From: Bremia lactucae
Lineage: Eukaryota > Oomycota > Peronosporomycetes > Peronosporales > Peronosporaceae
Length of the DNA: 64,000 bases
NCBI RefSeq assembly: GCF_004359215.1
Contig: NC_090613.1
Span: 3,909,002-3,973,001, forward strand
Reading direction: 5' to 3'
The notes beneath the pieces are model-generated. The model worked only from the letters and a program-made list of their open reading frames with translations. It was not told the DNA's origin and ran no database searches. How positions within the stretch are numbered: the first letter of the stretch is position 1; every line of letters begins with the position of its first letter. Of this stretch, positions 12,124-23,300 are shown piece by piece. Both the position numbers and the translations under genes were made by a program.

Positions 12124-13726
12124 TTACGATGCCGAAGTGTAAAAGTATAATTCGTGATAGTAGTTTAGAATGGTAGTCGTTCCAAAGCGAAACAATTTGC
12201 CCAATCCTGGCACGTGATCTATAATGTCCGAAGCCTATGCCGCACACGGTGATGAATATAACGAGATAGCTCAAACCAATAAATCGCAACGAAATACCTT
12301 TTCAACTGCTGGTTTCGTAACAGTAGCGAATACAGGATCACGAAGCAAGTAAAGAAACAGGACCATCTTAAAAAATATATATCATCACAAAGCAATTTAA
12401 ATCAGGATTTTGCTTGAGAATCTTAAGGAATTTGTTACCATACCTTTCGAGTCGCGAGTTCGTTTCTAGCTTTATCAATATTAATTGATTTCACTGGCTT
12501 GACAGCACTGACGGACAACGCCAATCTAGTCATCCACAACAACACATAAGAAGGTATCTTCATTAGTCATCACGTACTTTACACGTACCCAGACAGCTCG
12601 ATAAACATTGAAACAAGCACAGGAGTCCACGACGTCGGTGCTCGGCGACGACGCAGCACTGCGTACACCACTGGACGTAAAATATGACAAAGCTCTCCTG
12701 CAACAAGAAAATTCTCTCGCGAGTCCTCGACGACTTCAATCGCATCCTGTATGATCAATTAAACTCATCACAACCATCCAGAATCCTATCTTTACATCAT
12801 TGAGAGTCTCGACTTACCTCAAATACCAATTGAATCGTGTCTTCGGCGCTCTTTTCTTCCAGTGGCTCAGGAACTTTAGACATCACTGCAATTTGAAAAG
12901 AAGTGGTTAAATATGAAATCGATACAAGCCTCATTCAAAGCCTTACATTTGCCAAAGATTTTACCCGTACGTGCACCAGGCTGCTTTACTTTTTGAAACC
13001 TTGTAAACACTGAAGGTTGAGGCATTGACTCGACTCCTTGGTACTAATTCATTTTCAAATCGTTACTTGAAATTCAAAAGCCTATAGAGTTTACACGTCA
13101 CTCACCTTCCCACCGCGTAATAGCATCGCTTGGCGATGTTGAGTCATTAATACGAGTCGAAGTACGGCTTTTAAGACTTCGAACCATAGAATGAAACGCC
13201 ACTTGCCCACGTCGCCACTAACTCGACGAGCGACGACTTCTGCCAATACTTGAGTATGTGAAATGAAAGACAATGGCACACGAACAAGTCGATAGAACCT
13301 AGTAGAGAATGCAAATGAGTATACATGTAGCTATCATTTTGTTGTTTTTTTTTCACGAGAGACTTTGGATACGCACGTCAGCCAATTTGTTGGAGGGTCT
13401 GTGTCTTGATTGCCCTTCTTCCACAAGATGTAATCGTGGTACAAATGTAGCAGTCCTACCATTGAGTACCCGAATTGCGCTGCCATTTCTGGCTCCATGA
13501 CTTGTTTAGGTACGAGCTGTGGGGCTACATATAGTGATGTCTCGACATTCCGAGCCAAATTGGCGTGGGTACCCACCCACGCTTCGTACGCTGCGAGCAG
13601 CGACGCGGGCTTGGTAAATGGAAAGTTAAAGGGCGTCGTGGTGTTCATGGTCCGTGTAATCTCTGTAGAATCACCGTCAAATGCTACGTTTGTCTCGACT
13701 ATTGTCGTCTTCGTATCGTCCGCCAT
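12124..13726 (-). CDS. PEX16: Peroxin 16 (PEX16), peroxisome membrane biogenesis protein
   Basis: Eight exons on the minus strand (13377..13726, 13106..13298, 12947..13043, 12818..12885, 12589..12746, 12444..12525, 12298..12366, 12124..12234) close to 375 residues, close to plant PEX16. Diagnostic stretches are GLLHLYHDYILWKKG, KWRFILWFEVLKAVLRLVL, GELCHILRPVVYAVL, LFLYLLRDPVF and DHVPGLGKLF with the terminal YYHELYFYTS. PEX16 is a peroxisomal/ER membrane protein recruiting PEX3 and membrane proteins. The donor of the penultimate intron is uncertain: GTATTT at 12297 gives the total above, while a later GTTTGA would add eight residues. The start is 131 bp from the divergent TSEN34 start. Confidence 0.93.
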
Positions 13727-13857
13727 TGACGCTGTTGTAGCGTCTCAAGATTTTCTTGACAATTTGTACCGACATTATAGAGAAAATGCTCGTTCGTTTT
13801 ACATGAATATTTTTATTGTTTTCGATTATTTCACATCAATCAGCAGCACTAATTTGA

Positions 13858-14746
13858 ATGACCGATTGCGCCGTCGCGATTCTGGTAGCGTCGCCGTTAG
13901 ACTTTGAAGCGACGTACGCGCTGGTACATGATGCGCAACACATTGATTTTCTTCAGCAAGTGTGTCGAATTCATGGATCGCTGGAAGAAAATTTGACTCG
14001 GAGACCTCCGAGGCTGCGTTTGGCCCTTGAAGAGGTGGTAGTCGGTGTTCAAAAAGGCTTTCTGCGCTTGGAGTCAGCATTAAAAAATAATGATCGTGAC
14101 GATCATAGTAAATCGATAAACAGTATTGTAGAACGAGCTATACGGACGTTAGTTGGAGCAGATACAGATTGTCGAGACTTTGACGACGATTTCAAGTGGA
14201 AGCTCTGTAAGGCTCTATTAGATTGTTTTTTTTGTTTCAGCTTGAAATTAAAAACTTGTAATTTTGTTGAATCATTTTAGCCCTGCAGCGACGTGAAAGA
14301 CTGCAAATTTTTCATGATTTATGGAATAAAGGATATATCGTGACTTTCGGCTCAAAATTTGGCGCCGATTTTCTCATATATAAAGGTCCGTGAGAAAATC
14401 AACCCTTTTTTATAATAGCGACTTGGGGTATAAAAGACTTATCTTGTTAGGATAATGTACAGATTCACCAAAGCATGCCCATGCAGTGGCGCTGATTGTA
14501 GTTAAAGGTTTTGAGGAGGAGTTTGCTCGTGTGGACATTGTAAGTTTCTGTCGAATTGCTAAAATGGTAAAAAAGCAGCTCGTTTTCGCCTCAGTACGTA
14601 CTCTTAAGGAGCGTGAGTGTGAAAGCGAGCGTGCAGATGAAAAAACCGACAGCTTACTGGACGTGACAAGTTCGGATGTTGTTTACGTTTCACTGACGCA
14701 TGCATTACTGGTATCGCGCCAAGATGAAAGCGGAGATACAATGTAA
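13858..14746 (+). CDS. TSEN34: tRNA-splicing endonuclease subunit Sen34
   Basis: Exons 13858..14206, 14281..14385 and 14463..14746 give 245 residues. The C-terminal nuclease fold is clear: RRERLQIFHDLWNKGYIVTF, GSKFGADFLIYKDSPKHAHA and MVKKQLVFASV supply the Tyr, His and Lys of the catalytic triad. The subunit cleaves the 3' splice site of intron-containing pre-tRNAs within the Sen2-Sen34-Sen15-Sen54 complex. Introns are 74 and 77 nt. The tail after VVYVSLTHALL is short and acidic. Confidence 0.9.
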
Positions 14747-14759
14747 AAGACTCGTTGAT

Positions 14760-15719
14760 CGCGTTTTGATCAGTCGGATATCGTGGTTGTGTTATGTGGT
14801 ACTCAAGTGCTTAGACCCTCCCTGGTTGCAGAAACAAATATTACTATTATCGTTTCATTCTGCTGAGCAATTCAACAAGCAGTCGGTTTTTGAAGGAATT
14901 TGCCCATTCCGACGCAGATCAAATGCGATGAAAGGGCTGTTAAGTTCTTACTGCAACCCTTAGAGAAACACATTTCTTATGTCGCTCTCACCCATCGCAA
15001 TACGGATTTGATTAACCAGACGAAAAGAGTTTTTGAGTCCCTTAAAATTCCAGCCAGCGTTATATGTTTTCCTTGCCTAAGATGTAGTTACTCGGATACT
15101 ACGTCAGCAACGAATGAGCTACCAAACCTTCCAGAAGCATTCGCACGCTATCATCTGTAAGGCAAAATTTATCGAAAGATTGAGCTCGATGAAACATGCT
15201 GGCCTCCGACTCCTAACTTCTGCGTGTAATCAAGTATCAATTTAAATGAACTATCGTGATCACGCAAAAATCACTGCCGTCGGACCCGCAATCCACTATT
15301 TTCTAAAAAGCCATAATGTTCAGTTCCACACGTCGTTATCCAGAGGTAATTATGCCCTTTTTTCTGGACAAGCAGACTTTGCGAAATTTACGTATAAACA
15401 CATGAGCAACCGCGAAACTTTAAATGTCACTTTACGCCTCAAACTTGACACGAGCAGGAGCACCTACATCTGTTGTCGTGCCGACGGTGCAAGCAAGTAC
15501 CATTTTCCACTTGTCATTCAATTTTGTGAAAAGGCGATTTTTATGCCTTGACGTTATTACCTTCATAGTTACACACATAGTAATTCGCGCACAAAGTGAA
15601 GTTGCCGCTGTTGGACCCAACTTCAAGTTGAATTCAAGAGTGATGGCTCCTCTGTTGCCGTTGGATTCCGCGCTGATATTCCGAACCGCCTTCAATTGCG
15701 TTAATGCAAGAAGAAAAGA
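14760..15719 (+). other. Unassigned open frames upstream of the coiled-coil locus
   Basis: Several plus-strand frames (14825-14963, 14900-15160, 15246-15551, 15424-15741) have protein-like composition, for example FLLQPLEKHISYVALTHRN and NSRVMAPLLPLDSALIFRT. They switch frame without clean splice sites. They could be N-terminal, C2-like exons of the coiled-coil locus that follows, or decayed sequence. I cannot name a family. Confidence 0.3.
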
Positions 15720-18225
15720 TGAGCTTATCCTGTGCCGATGAAGAAGGCAATTTCAAGGTGGCCTTCACTGAAATTGAGATCGGCGAGCTAAGGAAATACA
15801 TTGGTACATCTTCCTTCGTATATTCTCATCCATTTAAAATCGCGGTACTGATAAATGTGGCACCTTTGTAAGTTGAGATGATGCACGCAGAGACAAAACT
15901 ACTGGAAAACATTTCACTGAATGAGCAAAAATTGGCTATGACGAATGCTCAAATTAAATGCTCCAAGGTGCGTTTGACGACTAATCTGCCTTGCCGTTTT
16001 GATTTGAAATTGTCTTTCAAATTCTTATAGGAATCAATCACTCAAGAACGCGCACGATTTTTAACGCTCAAGAAGAAGCTGGAAGGAAACACTCACGAGC
16101 TTAAGAGCCTCGAAGTGATGCAAGTCGGTATGAAAAAGATCTTGTACGTTTGATGCTGAGTAGCTGACTACATTAAAAAGTTGTTGAGGAAAAACATCGC
16201 GAGTTTCTAGGTCCGAGACAATTGAGGCGAGATGTATCGTATGCACATTAGATCTAACAAACTCTTGAAGATGCTGTGATTAATCGTGAAAATGAGGTAC
16301 AAGTGCTACGCGCCCAATACCAGAAGCAACACGCTTTTTTTGTCAGATTAAAAAAGCAGATTTCAGATGCTACAGCAACTGTACATGAATTATCATTGAT
16401 GCGGGAATCAATAGAGAAAAATACAGAAAATGGTGCTGATGTGAGGCTACGTTCAAGAACAGTCGTGTTTCTTACTGATCTGTATGTGCTGCTTTGAAAT
16501 TATGCAGTTCTTTCCACTTTGGAACAGTGCTGTAAGCCAGAATCTCAGCTTCCAGAATATCAGAAGCTTTGTGGTAAGGTCAGACAAACGCAGCAGCTAA
16601 TCGAACAGGTGGAGAAAGAAAATACTTTGCTAAACGCGAAGAGAGCTCAGCTCGAAGAAGATGCACATCAATGCAAGAAAAACATTGACCAGCTGCGCAA
16701 AATGATATCGACTAAAGAGAAAGAAAGCAAGGTCATCTTTTACCGCCTGCGCGATGATACCAGTCGCGTCACCAAAATGAACGGTACTTTTGGACATGGT
16801 TTATGAGGAGACTTGAGGCTTGAACTTTTTAAAATCTGTCTAGCAAAGATTGAGGGGAAACTAAAGACAAAACGCAGAAAATTTCGACTTAAAACGAAGA
16901 ACGAGATAAATACTTTAAAGCGGCGGATCTTTTTCATCTCTTCGGGTATGGAATGCGAGGTTAAGCGTATTGACGGTGGGCTTTGATGATTTGCTTTGAC
17001 GTGAAAGAGCTAGAAAGAGAGCAGATGACAAATGAAGATGCCCTGTCGAGTATTGACGCTTCAAGGGCCAAACGTGAAATTCTTGAACAAAAGTACTAAA
17101 TCTTTTATATTGGATCCATTAATAATTTCTTGATATCCAAACAAATATTATCGTGTACAGGCAAAACATGCAAAATGAACAGCTTGCTACTGCTGAAGTA
17201 CGAGCATCTGAAGCATAAGGAATTGACACTCTCTAATGAAATATTCTTTAAGCGTAGAATGCTATCGCAGAACTATCAACATCAATTATTCGATTTAGCC
17301 AAGATAAAGGAAAGCTAGACATAATACCGCTCCAAAAAGCAATGAGTGCAAAGCGTGACGACGCCCAAAATATTCTGACGAGAATGGAGGAAAAACAGGT
17401 AGGCAGATTGTAATCCTTTGTAAAAAAACACCAATTTCTGACAAGACAACAGAGCGTCCTCACTGGTTTAGATGCAGATCAAACTCAAGTAAGCACTTAT
17501 TTATCATAATAAAAAATGAATTGAATTAGGTGCTCTATTGGACGTATAACTTTGATCTTGGTTGCAGCTTGATGCAGCATTGACAGAAACATGTGCTCAA
17601 ATCACCTCAGCAAAAAACACTTTCGAAAAGCTGTACGCTGAATTGATTGATCTGCGGAAATACATTGACAACCAAGAAGCAAAAAGCAGAAGTCTGTCAT
17701 CATCAGTAATCGATGCAAGGAAAAGAAATTGTGATCTTGAAACGAAATACCAAGACCAGCAACGCGAGAAGAAGGGCATTCTTCAAAACAAAGAGAGACT
17801 CCACCGTGAAAAAAGTTTGTTGCTTGAGGAAGAACAGAGATTGGTGTCGAACATTAAAAAAGCAGAGCACTTGGATCAAATCTTGTGTGAAGGCATCAAG
17901 GTTTTGATACAAATTGCTTTTTGATTCGTCACGCGATTGATATACAGATATCTTTGTGTGCTTGTAGCATGGAACAGAGTATGCCGACAGACTTCGACAA
18001 ACTAATGAACTATGCGACGATAAGGAAAAGTGCATCGAGCTTAAACTTCGACACCACGAACTCAATTTGCAGCAGATGTATGCACAACAAGAGTCGAAAT
18101 TCAAGGCTGCAATCGTCGATTGGGATGAAAAGGTGCGTATTCGGTGCCTTTTATTTTAAAATCAATAACGGTTTTTATCTGCTTACGTAGATTAAGCGTG
18201 TTGAGCGCCAGCTTCGGGCTCCTTA
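15720..18225 (+). pseudogene. Coiled-coil protein gene, apparently frame-broken
   Basis: A long series of plus-strand heptad-rich segments runs from about 15720 (SCADEEGNFKVAFTEIEIG) through 15885-16150, 16276-16445, 16510-16785, 16850-17090, 17130-17400, 17570-17905 and 17970-18130. Some junctions look like real introns (for example GTGCGT...TTATAG near 15970-16030, GTAGGC...ACAG near 17399-17452). Others change frame inside a helix: near 17190-17310 the coding frame moves between all three phases with in-frame stops and no convincing splice site. This suggests a large coiled-coil gene, perhaps cytoskeletal or flagellar, that has taken indels. A many-exon intact gene or sequence errors are alternatives. 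Confidence 0.45.
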
Positions 18226-18841
18226 AAGCCTTGAACCCCACACGAAATAATTTATGTTTGCTCTAAATTTAAGTTAAGCAATGCTAAATGACGCTTTCTT
18301 TTAGTTTTTACCAAATGAGGCCTTGAAACCCATGTGCATCGTGAAGCGTATAATTGCTTGCAGACGCAAAGACATTAATCTTGTGAGAAGTTTATGCAAT
18401 AAAATCGTAAGGCGATCAAATCAGAAGTATGACAATTTGGGGGATGCATATATAACGAATCCGTAAAAAAGAATGTGCTCAAGATTGAGTAGACAAAAGC
18501 TTGTCAAGCATTCCAAGGCTATATTGCGGTCGACTTGTAAATTCATCAACCGGCAACGCAGAACGTTAAGCGAAACAGTGTTCTGACTTAAATCAAAGTA
18601 TTTTTTTAATGTCCCAGTCTGACTCTCAATGTGCATTTCGAAAAATTATTCGCAAAGTAAATGGCACACATCGTACACAAGTGTCATCAGAGCTTATGAA
18701 TCAGTAAAGCATTCACAAGAATAAAAAAGAAAAAACTTAAATATAAGTTTGGATTCAATTTTTTTTTAATTCACTGTGAAATGCAAAATCAATTTAACCA
18801 GATCTTCCACGAGGGTATTGCTGGATATAAATTGATGTGTT
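18226..18841. other. Intergenic, AT-rich, nothing recognised
   Basis: No conserved frame on either strand, only short frames with heavy stop-codon load. It contains the 3' flanks of the broken coiled-coil locus and of the secreted-protein gene. Confidence 0.5.
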
Positions 18842-19311
18842 TTAGTACCAACGACGACGAGGTCGACCAACAACGGCACCGCCACGGACCACAGTCCCTC
18901 CAGCAACAACGACTTCGTCATTTTCCAATCCTGCGATATCGTCGTTCTTCACCTCGTCGCTCAGACCACGTAGTGCTAGCGTTTTTATTTTTTTCAGTAA
19001 CTAATCATGAATAGCAGTCGTTAAATAAGTATCAACTTACCAGGAACATTTTCAGGATTGCTGAATTTTCCCGCGACAAGATTGCCAACGACGCGTTCAT
19101 CCATATCATCGGCATCACCATTGTCCATGTCATCGTCACCGTCACCGTCACCGTTACCGTCACCGTTACCGTTACCGTCACCGTTACCATATCCGAACAA
19201 GGCACGATTTTTGCCATCGAAGGACTTGATCTGCATACCGTGGGACGGCAGTTGTGCCGACTCCACCCACGTAAAAATGATTGATCCCAAAACGAACAGA
19301 AAGGTCTTCAT
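18842..19311 (-). CDS. Small secreted Asp/Asn/Gly-repeat protein, effector candidate
   Basis: Two exons, 19041..19311 and 18842..18975 (65-nt intron), give 134 residues. The N-terminus MKTFLFVLGSIIFTWVESAQ is a classical signal peptide with cleavage near residue 19. Then come NRALF (36-39 is R-A-L-F), a Gly-Asn-Asp repeat (41-68) from a hexanucleotide array, DERVVG (71-76), and a C-terminal Val/Gly tail ending GRPRRRWY. R-x-L-x followed downstream by an acidic DER recalls degenerate RXLR-dEER oomycete effectors, but the match is weak and the acidic repeat makes DER likely by chance. It has no transmembrane segment after the signal. Function unknown. Confidence 0.65.
19132..19190 (-). repeat. 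Coding hexanucleotide repeat (Gly-Asp/Gly-Asn)
   Basis: About nine 6-bp units of (GGTGAC/GGTAAC), seen on the plus strand as ACCGTC/ACCGTT, encode alternating Gly-Asp and Gly-Asn dipeptides in the secreted protein. Unit variation is limited to one position, so recent slippage is likely and the length should vary between strains. Confidence 0.9.
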
Positions 19312-20339
19312 GTTTGTTTAGTTGTTGCAAATTCGAAAGTGAAAAAGTAATCTACCACGTCAATTTCGTTACCGTTAGATAACGGGATCACATTACTTGA
19401 AGCACTGCCCCATCATCGAATTCGTGGAATTATGAAAAAAATCTACTGTAGACGGTATTTCTTCCAGCTGATGATCGCCAAGTATGTATAATTTGCGTGG
19501 CTGAATAAAGTTTATGCGTTTTCATCCATCGGTTGCCCGAATGTGGAGAATATACAATATGTGGCGTTAACAAATATTACAAGACAGAGTAGCCGCTTAC
19601 ACCATTGAGATAGAAATATATATTTTTTTCTTTTAGGTTATCGAAACAGAGTTACCGTCAGAAAAGATGTATTCCTGTACCATTTTTTTAAGCGATCATG
19701 ACAGCTGCCTCTTATCAAATGCGAGGTGCTGCCCTGAATATCATCAATACGGTTTCAGTCTTTTTATACTGCTTAAATGCCAATGTTGACAAATATTGCT
19801 GACAAAGTTTAAATAGGAATATATCGTATTTTTATAAAAAAAAGTACGTGCTCAGTTCTGGACAAATAGATGAGAGTTTTAGTTACTCCTGTCAACAATT
19901 TTAAGAAGCAGCTAAGAAGATTGCTGCTGTAAAAATCTCCTGGTTTTCATTAAGCGCGATTAAATAAGAATATTTAAGAATATTTCTAACCTCATTAAAA
20001 CTTACATATCTCTTTTGGATATAGAATAAAGGTATTCTTTCTTAGAAATTCATTACCCATATTAAATATTTGTGATAACCTAATTATAATTATAACTTTA
20101 ATTTATATTTTTTATTTTTTTTATTGGAATGTTTTAATTTTCTGTTTTATGTAGCTCATTTTAATATATTAATATATTAGAGATACGTTATAATTAATTT
20201 TTAATTGATTTTTAATAGAAAACGTTATCAATGAAATGAATGACAGAGAAGGAAGAGATTTGAAAACTTCTACGGCGCAACTCTTATATCATACCTGATT
20301 GGTAGAAACTCAATTAATGTCCTCCATACGTCGATAAGG
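19312..20339. other. AT-rich intergenic region before topoisomerase II
   Basis: About 1 kb, very AT-rich between 19940 and 20230, with short T/A runs and a small palindrome-like ATTAATATATTAATATATTA around 20160-20180. No protein-like frame. It probably holds the promoters of the flanking divergent genes. Confidence 0.5.
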
Positions 20340-23300
20340 ATGTGGCGTTGCGGAGCAGGTCGACGACGTGAGTGGCGCCGCATCACCAGACCTATATCAC
20401 TCTATTCTGCAGCACCTACGACAACATCATCGATCCGTACTAACAGTTCTTTCCGTCCGTCCAATTTGAGGTTCCATAACACGAAAACTGTAGCGACAGC
20501 AGCGAAATGCTCGTTTCGAGAAGGAAATTTACTGCCACCATTAGCTTCCATCAGCTCTGCACAACTTTACCGCTGCGTCGACAGAAATCCACTGTTTCTA
20601 TGTAATAAAAGTGTTTGTAATAGAAAACCAAGAGTGTCCGTATTGAGTCGACGCGCCTTTTGCAATGTCGAGAGCATCTACCAAAAGAAGAGTCCGCTAG
20701 AACACGTCTTACTACGTCCAGGCATGTATATTGGCTCCGTGGAGACCACACGAGACACCATGTGGATGGCTTCGAATGGCTCGGAATTATTAAACGATAA
20801 ACTCCGGATGAAGCCGCAGACTGTGGAATACGTCCCTGCCCTATACAAAATCTTTGATGAAATTATCGTAAATGCAGTCGATAACAAAGTTCGAGACCCC
20901 TCGATGCGGCATTTGGACGTAGTAATTGATCCTGGCAACAAGACAAATGGGTATAGGCCCTGGATCTCGGTGTATAATGATGGCAAAGGGATCCCCGTCA
21001 AGTTTCACAAGACGGAGAAAGTCTATGTACCAGAATTAGTGCTTGGCCATTTACTTACAGGATCCAATTTTGATGATGCAGCTGCGAGATTAACGGGTGG
21101 AAGACACGGATATGGTGCCAAGTTGACAAATATTTTTAGTCAAGAATTTATGGTTGAAACCGGTGATGCGTCCGTAGGATTACAGTACAAACAAGTCTGG
21201 CGTAATAACATGCGCATACGTGGAGAGCCCGAGATTAATGAATTTACTGGCAAAGATAAAGATTTCACGAAAGTGTCGTTTTCACCTGATTTGAAAAAGT
21301 TTGAAATGGAGAAACTCACTGCCAGTATGGTGCGTGTGCTGGAAAAGCGTGTGTTTGATGTGGCTGGGTGCTTACCTGACGTTAAGGTAACGCTAAACGG
21401 CAAAACCGTGCCCCTCTCAGGATTCGAGTCGTATATCCACGCATTCTGTGATTCGACAACATCTTTGCCTGCAAAACCTCAAACTTCGGTACCAAATACT
21501 GATACCAAGGCTTTGTCTCGTTCAAATGTCATTTATTCGCGCGTCAATAAGCGATGGGACATTGGTCTCTTGCCGTCTGATATGGGATTTCTTCAAGTGA
21601 GTTTTGTGAATGGCATGTCAGCTCTTCGAGGTGGGTCTCATGTTGGCTATATTCGCGACCAGATCTGTCGTCATGTGGCTGACCACGTGAATAAAAAGAA
21701 TCCGGAACTTTCAATCACTGCTGCTCACGTGAAACCTCACATGGCTTTATTTATCAATTGTCAAATTGAAAATCCAACATTTGACTCGCAAATGAAAGAA
21801 TACATGACGTCTCGGCCATCAACGTACGGATCAACTTGCCTTCTTTCCGAGAAACTCTTGAAAAGCATTCTCCTTGAGTCGGGTATTGTCGATCGCGTTG
21901 TTCAAAGTGCTCGTGCGCGACAACGTGCTGCTTTATTTAAGAAAGTGTCGTCCACGCGTACCAAGACATCATCCGTAAATGTCCCGAAACTCGAAGATGC
22001 CAATTACGCAGGGGGTACCCGTTCTCGAGAATGTTCGCTCATTTTAACGGAAGGCGATTCCGCAAAAGCACTTGCAGTGGCGGGTCTCGCAGTTGTTGGA
22101 CGCGATCAATTTGGTGTTTTTCCATTGCGTGGCAAACTCTTGAATGTACGCGATGCCACGGTAGCACAACTTGGTAAAAATGTCGAGTTTGCACATTTGT
22201 GTACGATCCTTGGTCTTCGAATGGACGAGCAATATTCCACGGACAAAGCGCGTGAAACGCTGCGATACGGACGGGTTATTGTCATGACTGATCAAGATCA
22301 TGATGGGTCCCACATTAAAGGTTTGCTGTTAAATCTTTTTCATACCTTCTGGCCAGAACTTTTGAAACAACCTGGTTTTCTCTGTGCCTTCATCACTCCT
22401 CTTATTAAAGTTCGTCCGACGTTTAAACAAACGATTCTCGAAACGCGTCAATTCTTTAGTCTTCCAGAATATTTTGACTGGAAAACGTCTCTTCCTGTAA
22501 AGGATTTCAAGCACTATGTGATCAAGTATTACAAAGGACTTGGAACGAGTACGAGTGCCGAAGGACGCGCGTATTTTCGTGATTTGGACAATCATATTGT
22601 ACATTTTCAATGGACTGGCGACGAAGATGGCGATGCATTGGATTTAGTGTTTAATAAAGCGCGCGCTAGTGATCGAAAAACATGGTTATCAACGGCATAC
22701 TCCCCCAACTCGTTCCTTGACACGAGTATGGGAAATGTCACGTATCGGGATTTTGTGAATCAAGAATTGATTCAATTTTCGTACGCGGATAATCAACGTT
22801 CATTGCCATCGGGAATTGATGGTCTCAAAACATCACAACGAAAAGTGTTGTTTGCTTGCTTTAAACGCAAGCTCACGAGTGAAGTCAAAGTGGCTCAATT
22901 AGCCGGCTACTGCAGTGAACAGACGGCATACCACCATGGAGAAGCATCGTTGCACTCGACGATTGTAAACATGGCGCAAGACTTTGTCAGCTCCAATAAT
23001 TTGCCACTTTTGTATCCGTCGGGTCAATTTGGCACGCGACTTCAAGGCGGAAAAGATGCGGCCAGTCCTCGGTATATTTTTACACTCTTACAAAAGTACA
23101 CTCGGATGGTCTTTCCTGAAGAAGATGATGCGCTGTTGCGGTACGCCGACGACGATGGATTCCCCGTGGAACCAGTGTATTACGTGCCGATTATTCCCAT
23201 GCTACTTGTTAATGGGGCCGAAGGAATCGGGACAGGGTGGTCCACATCAATCCCATGCCATCACCCGATTGTCATCATTGATAACCTTTTGAAACTGATT

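Noticed and set aside
18842..19311. Calling the secreted protein a canonical RXLR effector
   Set aside because: The motif is RALF, not RxLR, and DER lies in a naturally acidic stretch; kept only as a candidate.
19058..19321. Plus-strand Ser/Pro repeat frame
   Set aside because: Antisense reading of the Gly-Asp/Gly-Asn array of the secreted-protein gene, which has a signal peptide and a clean intron on the other strand.
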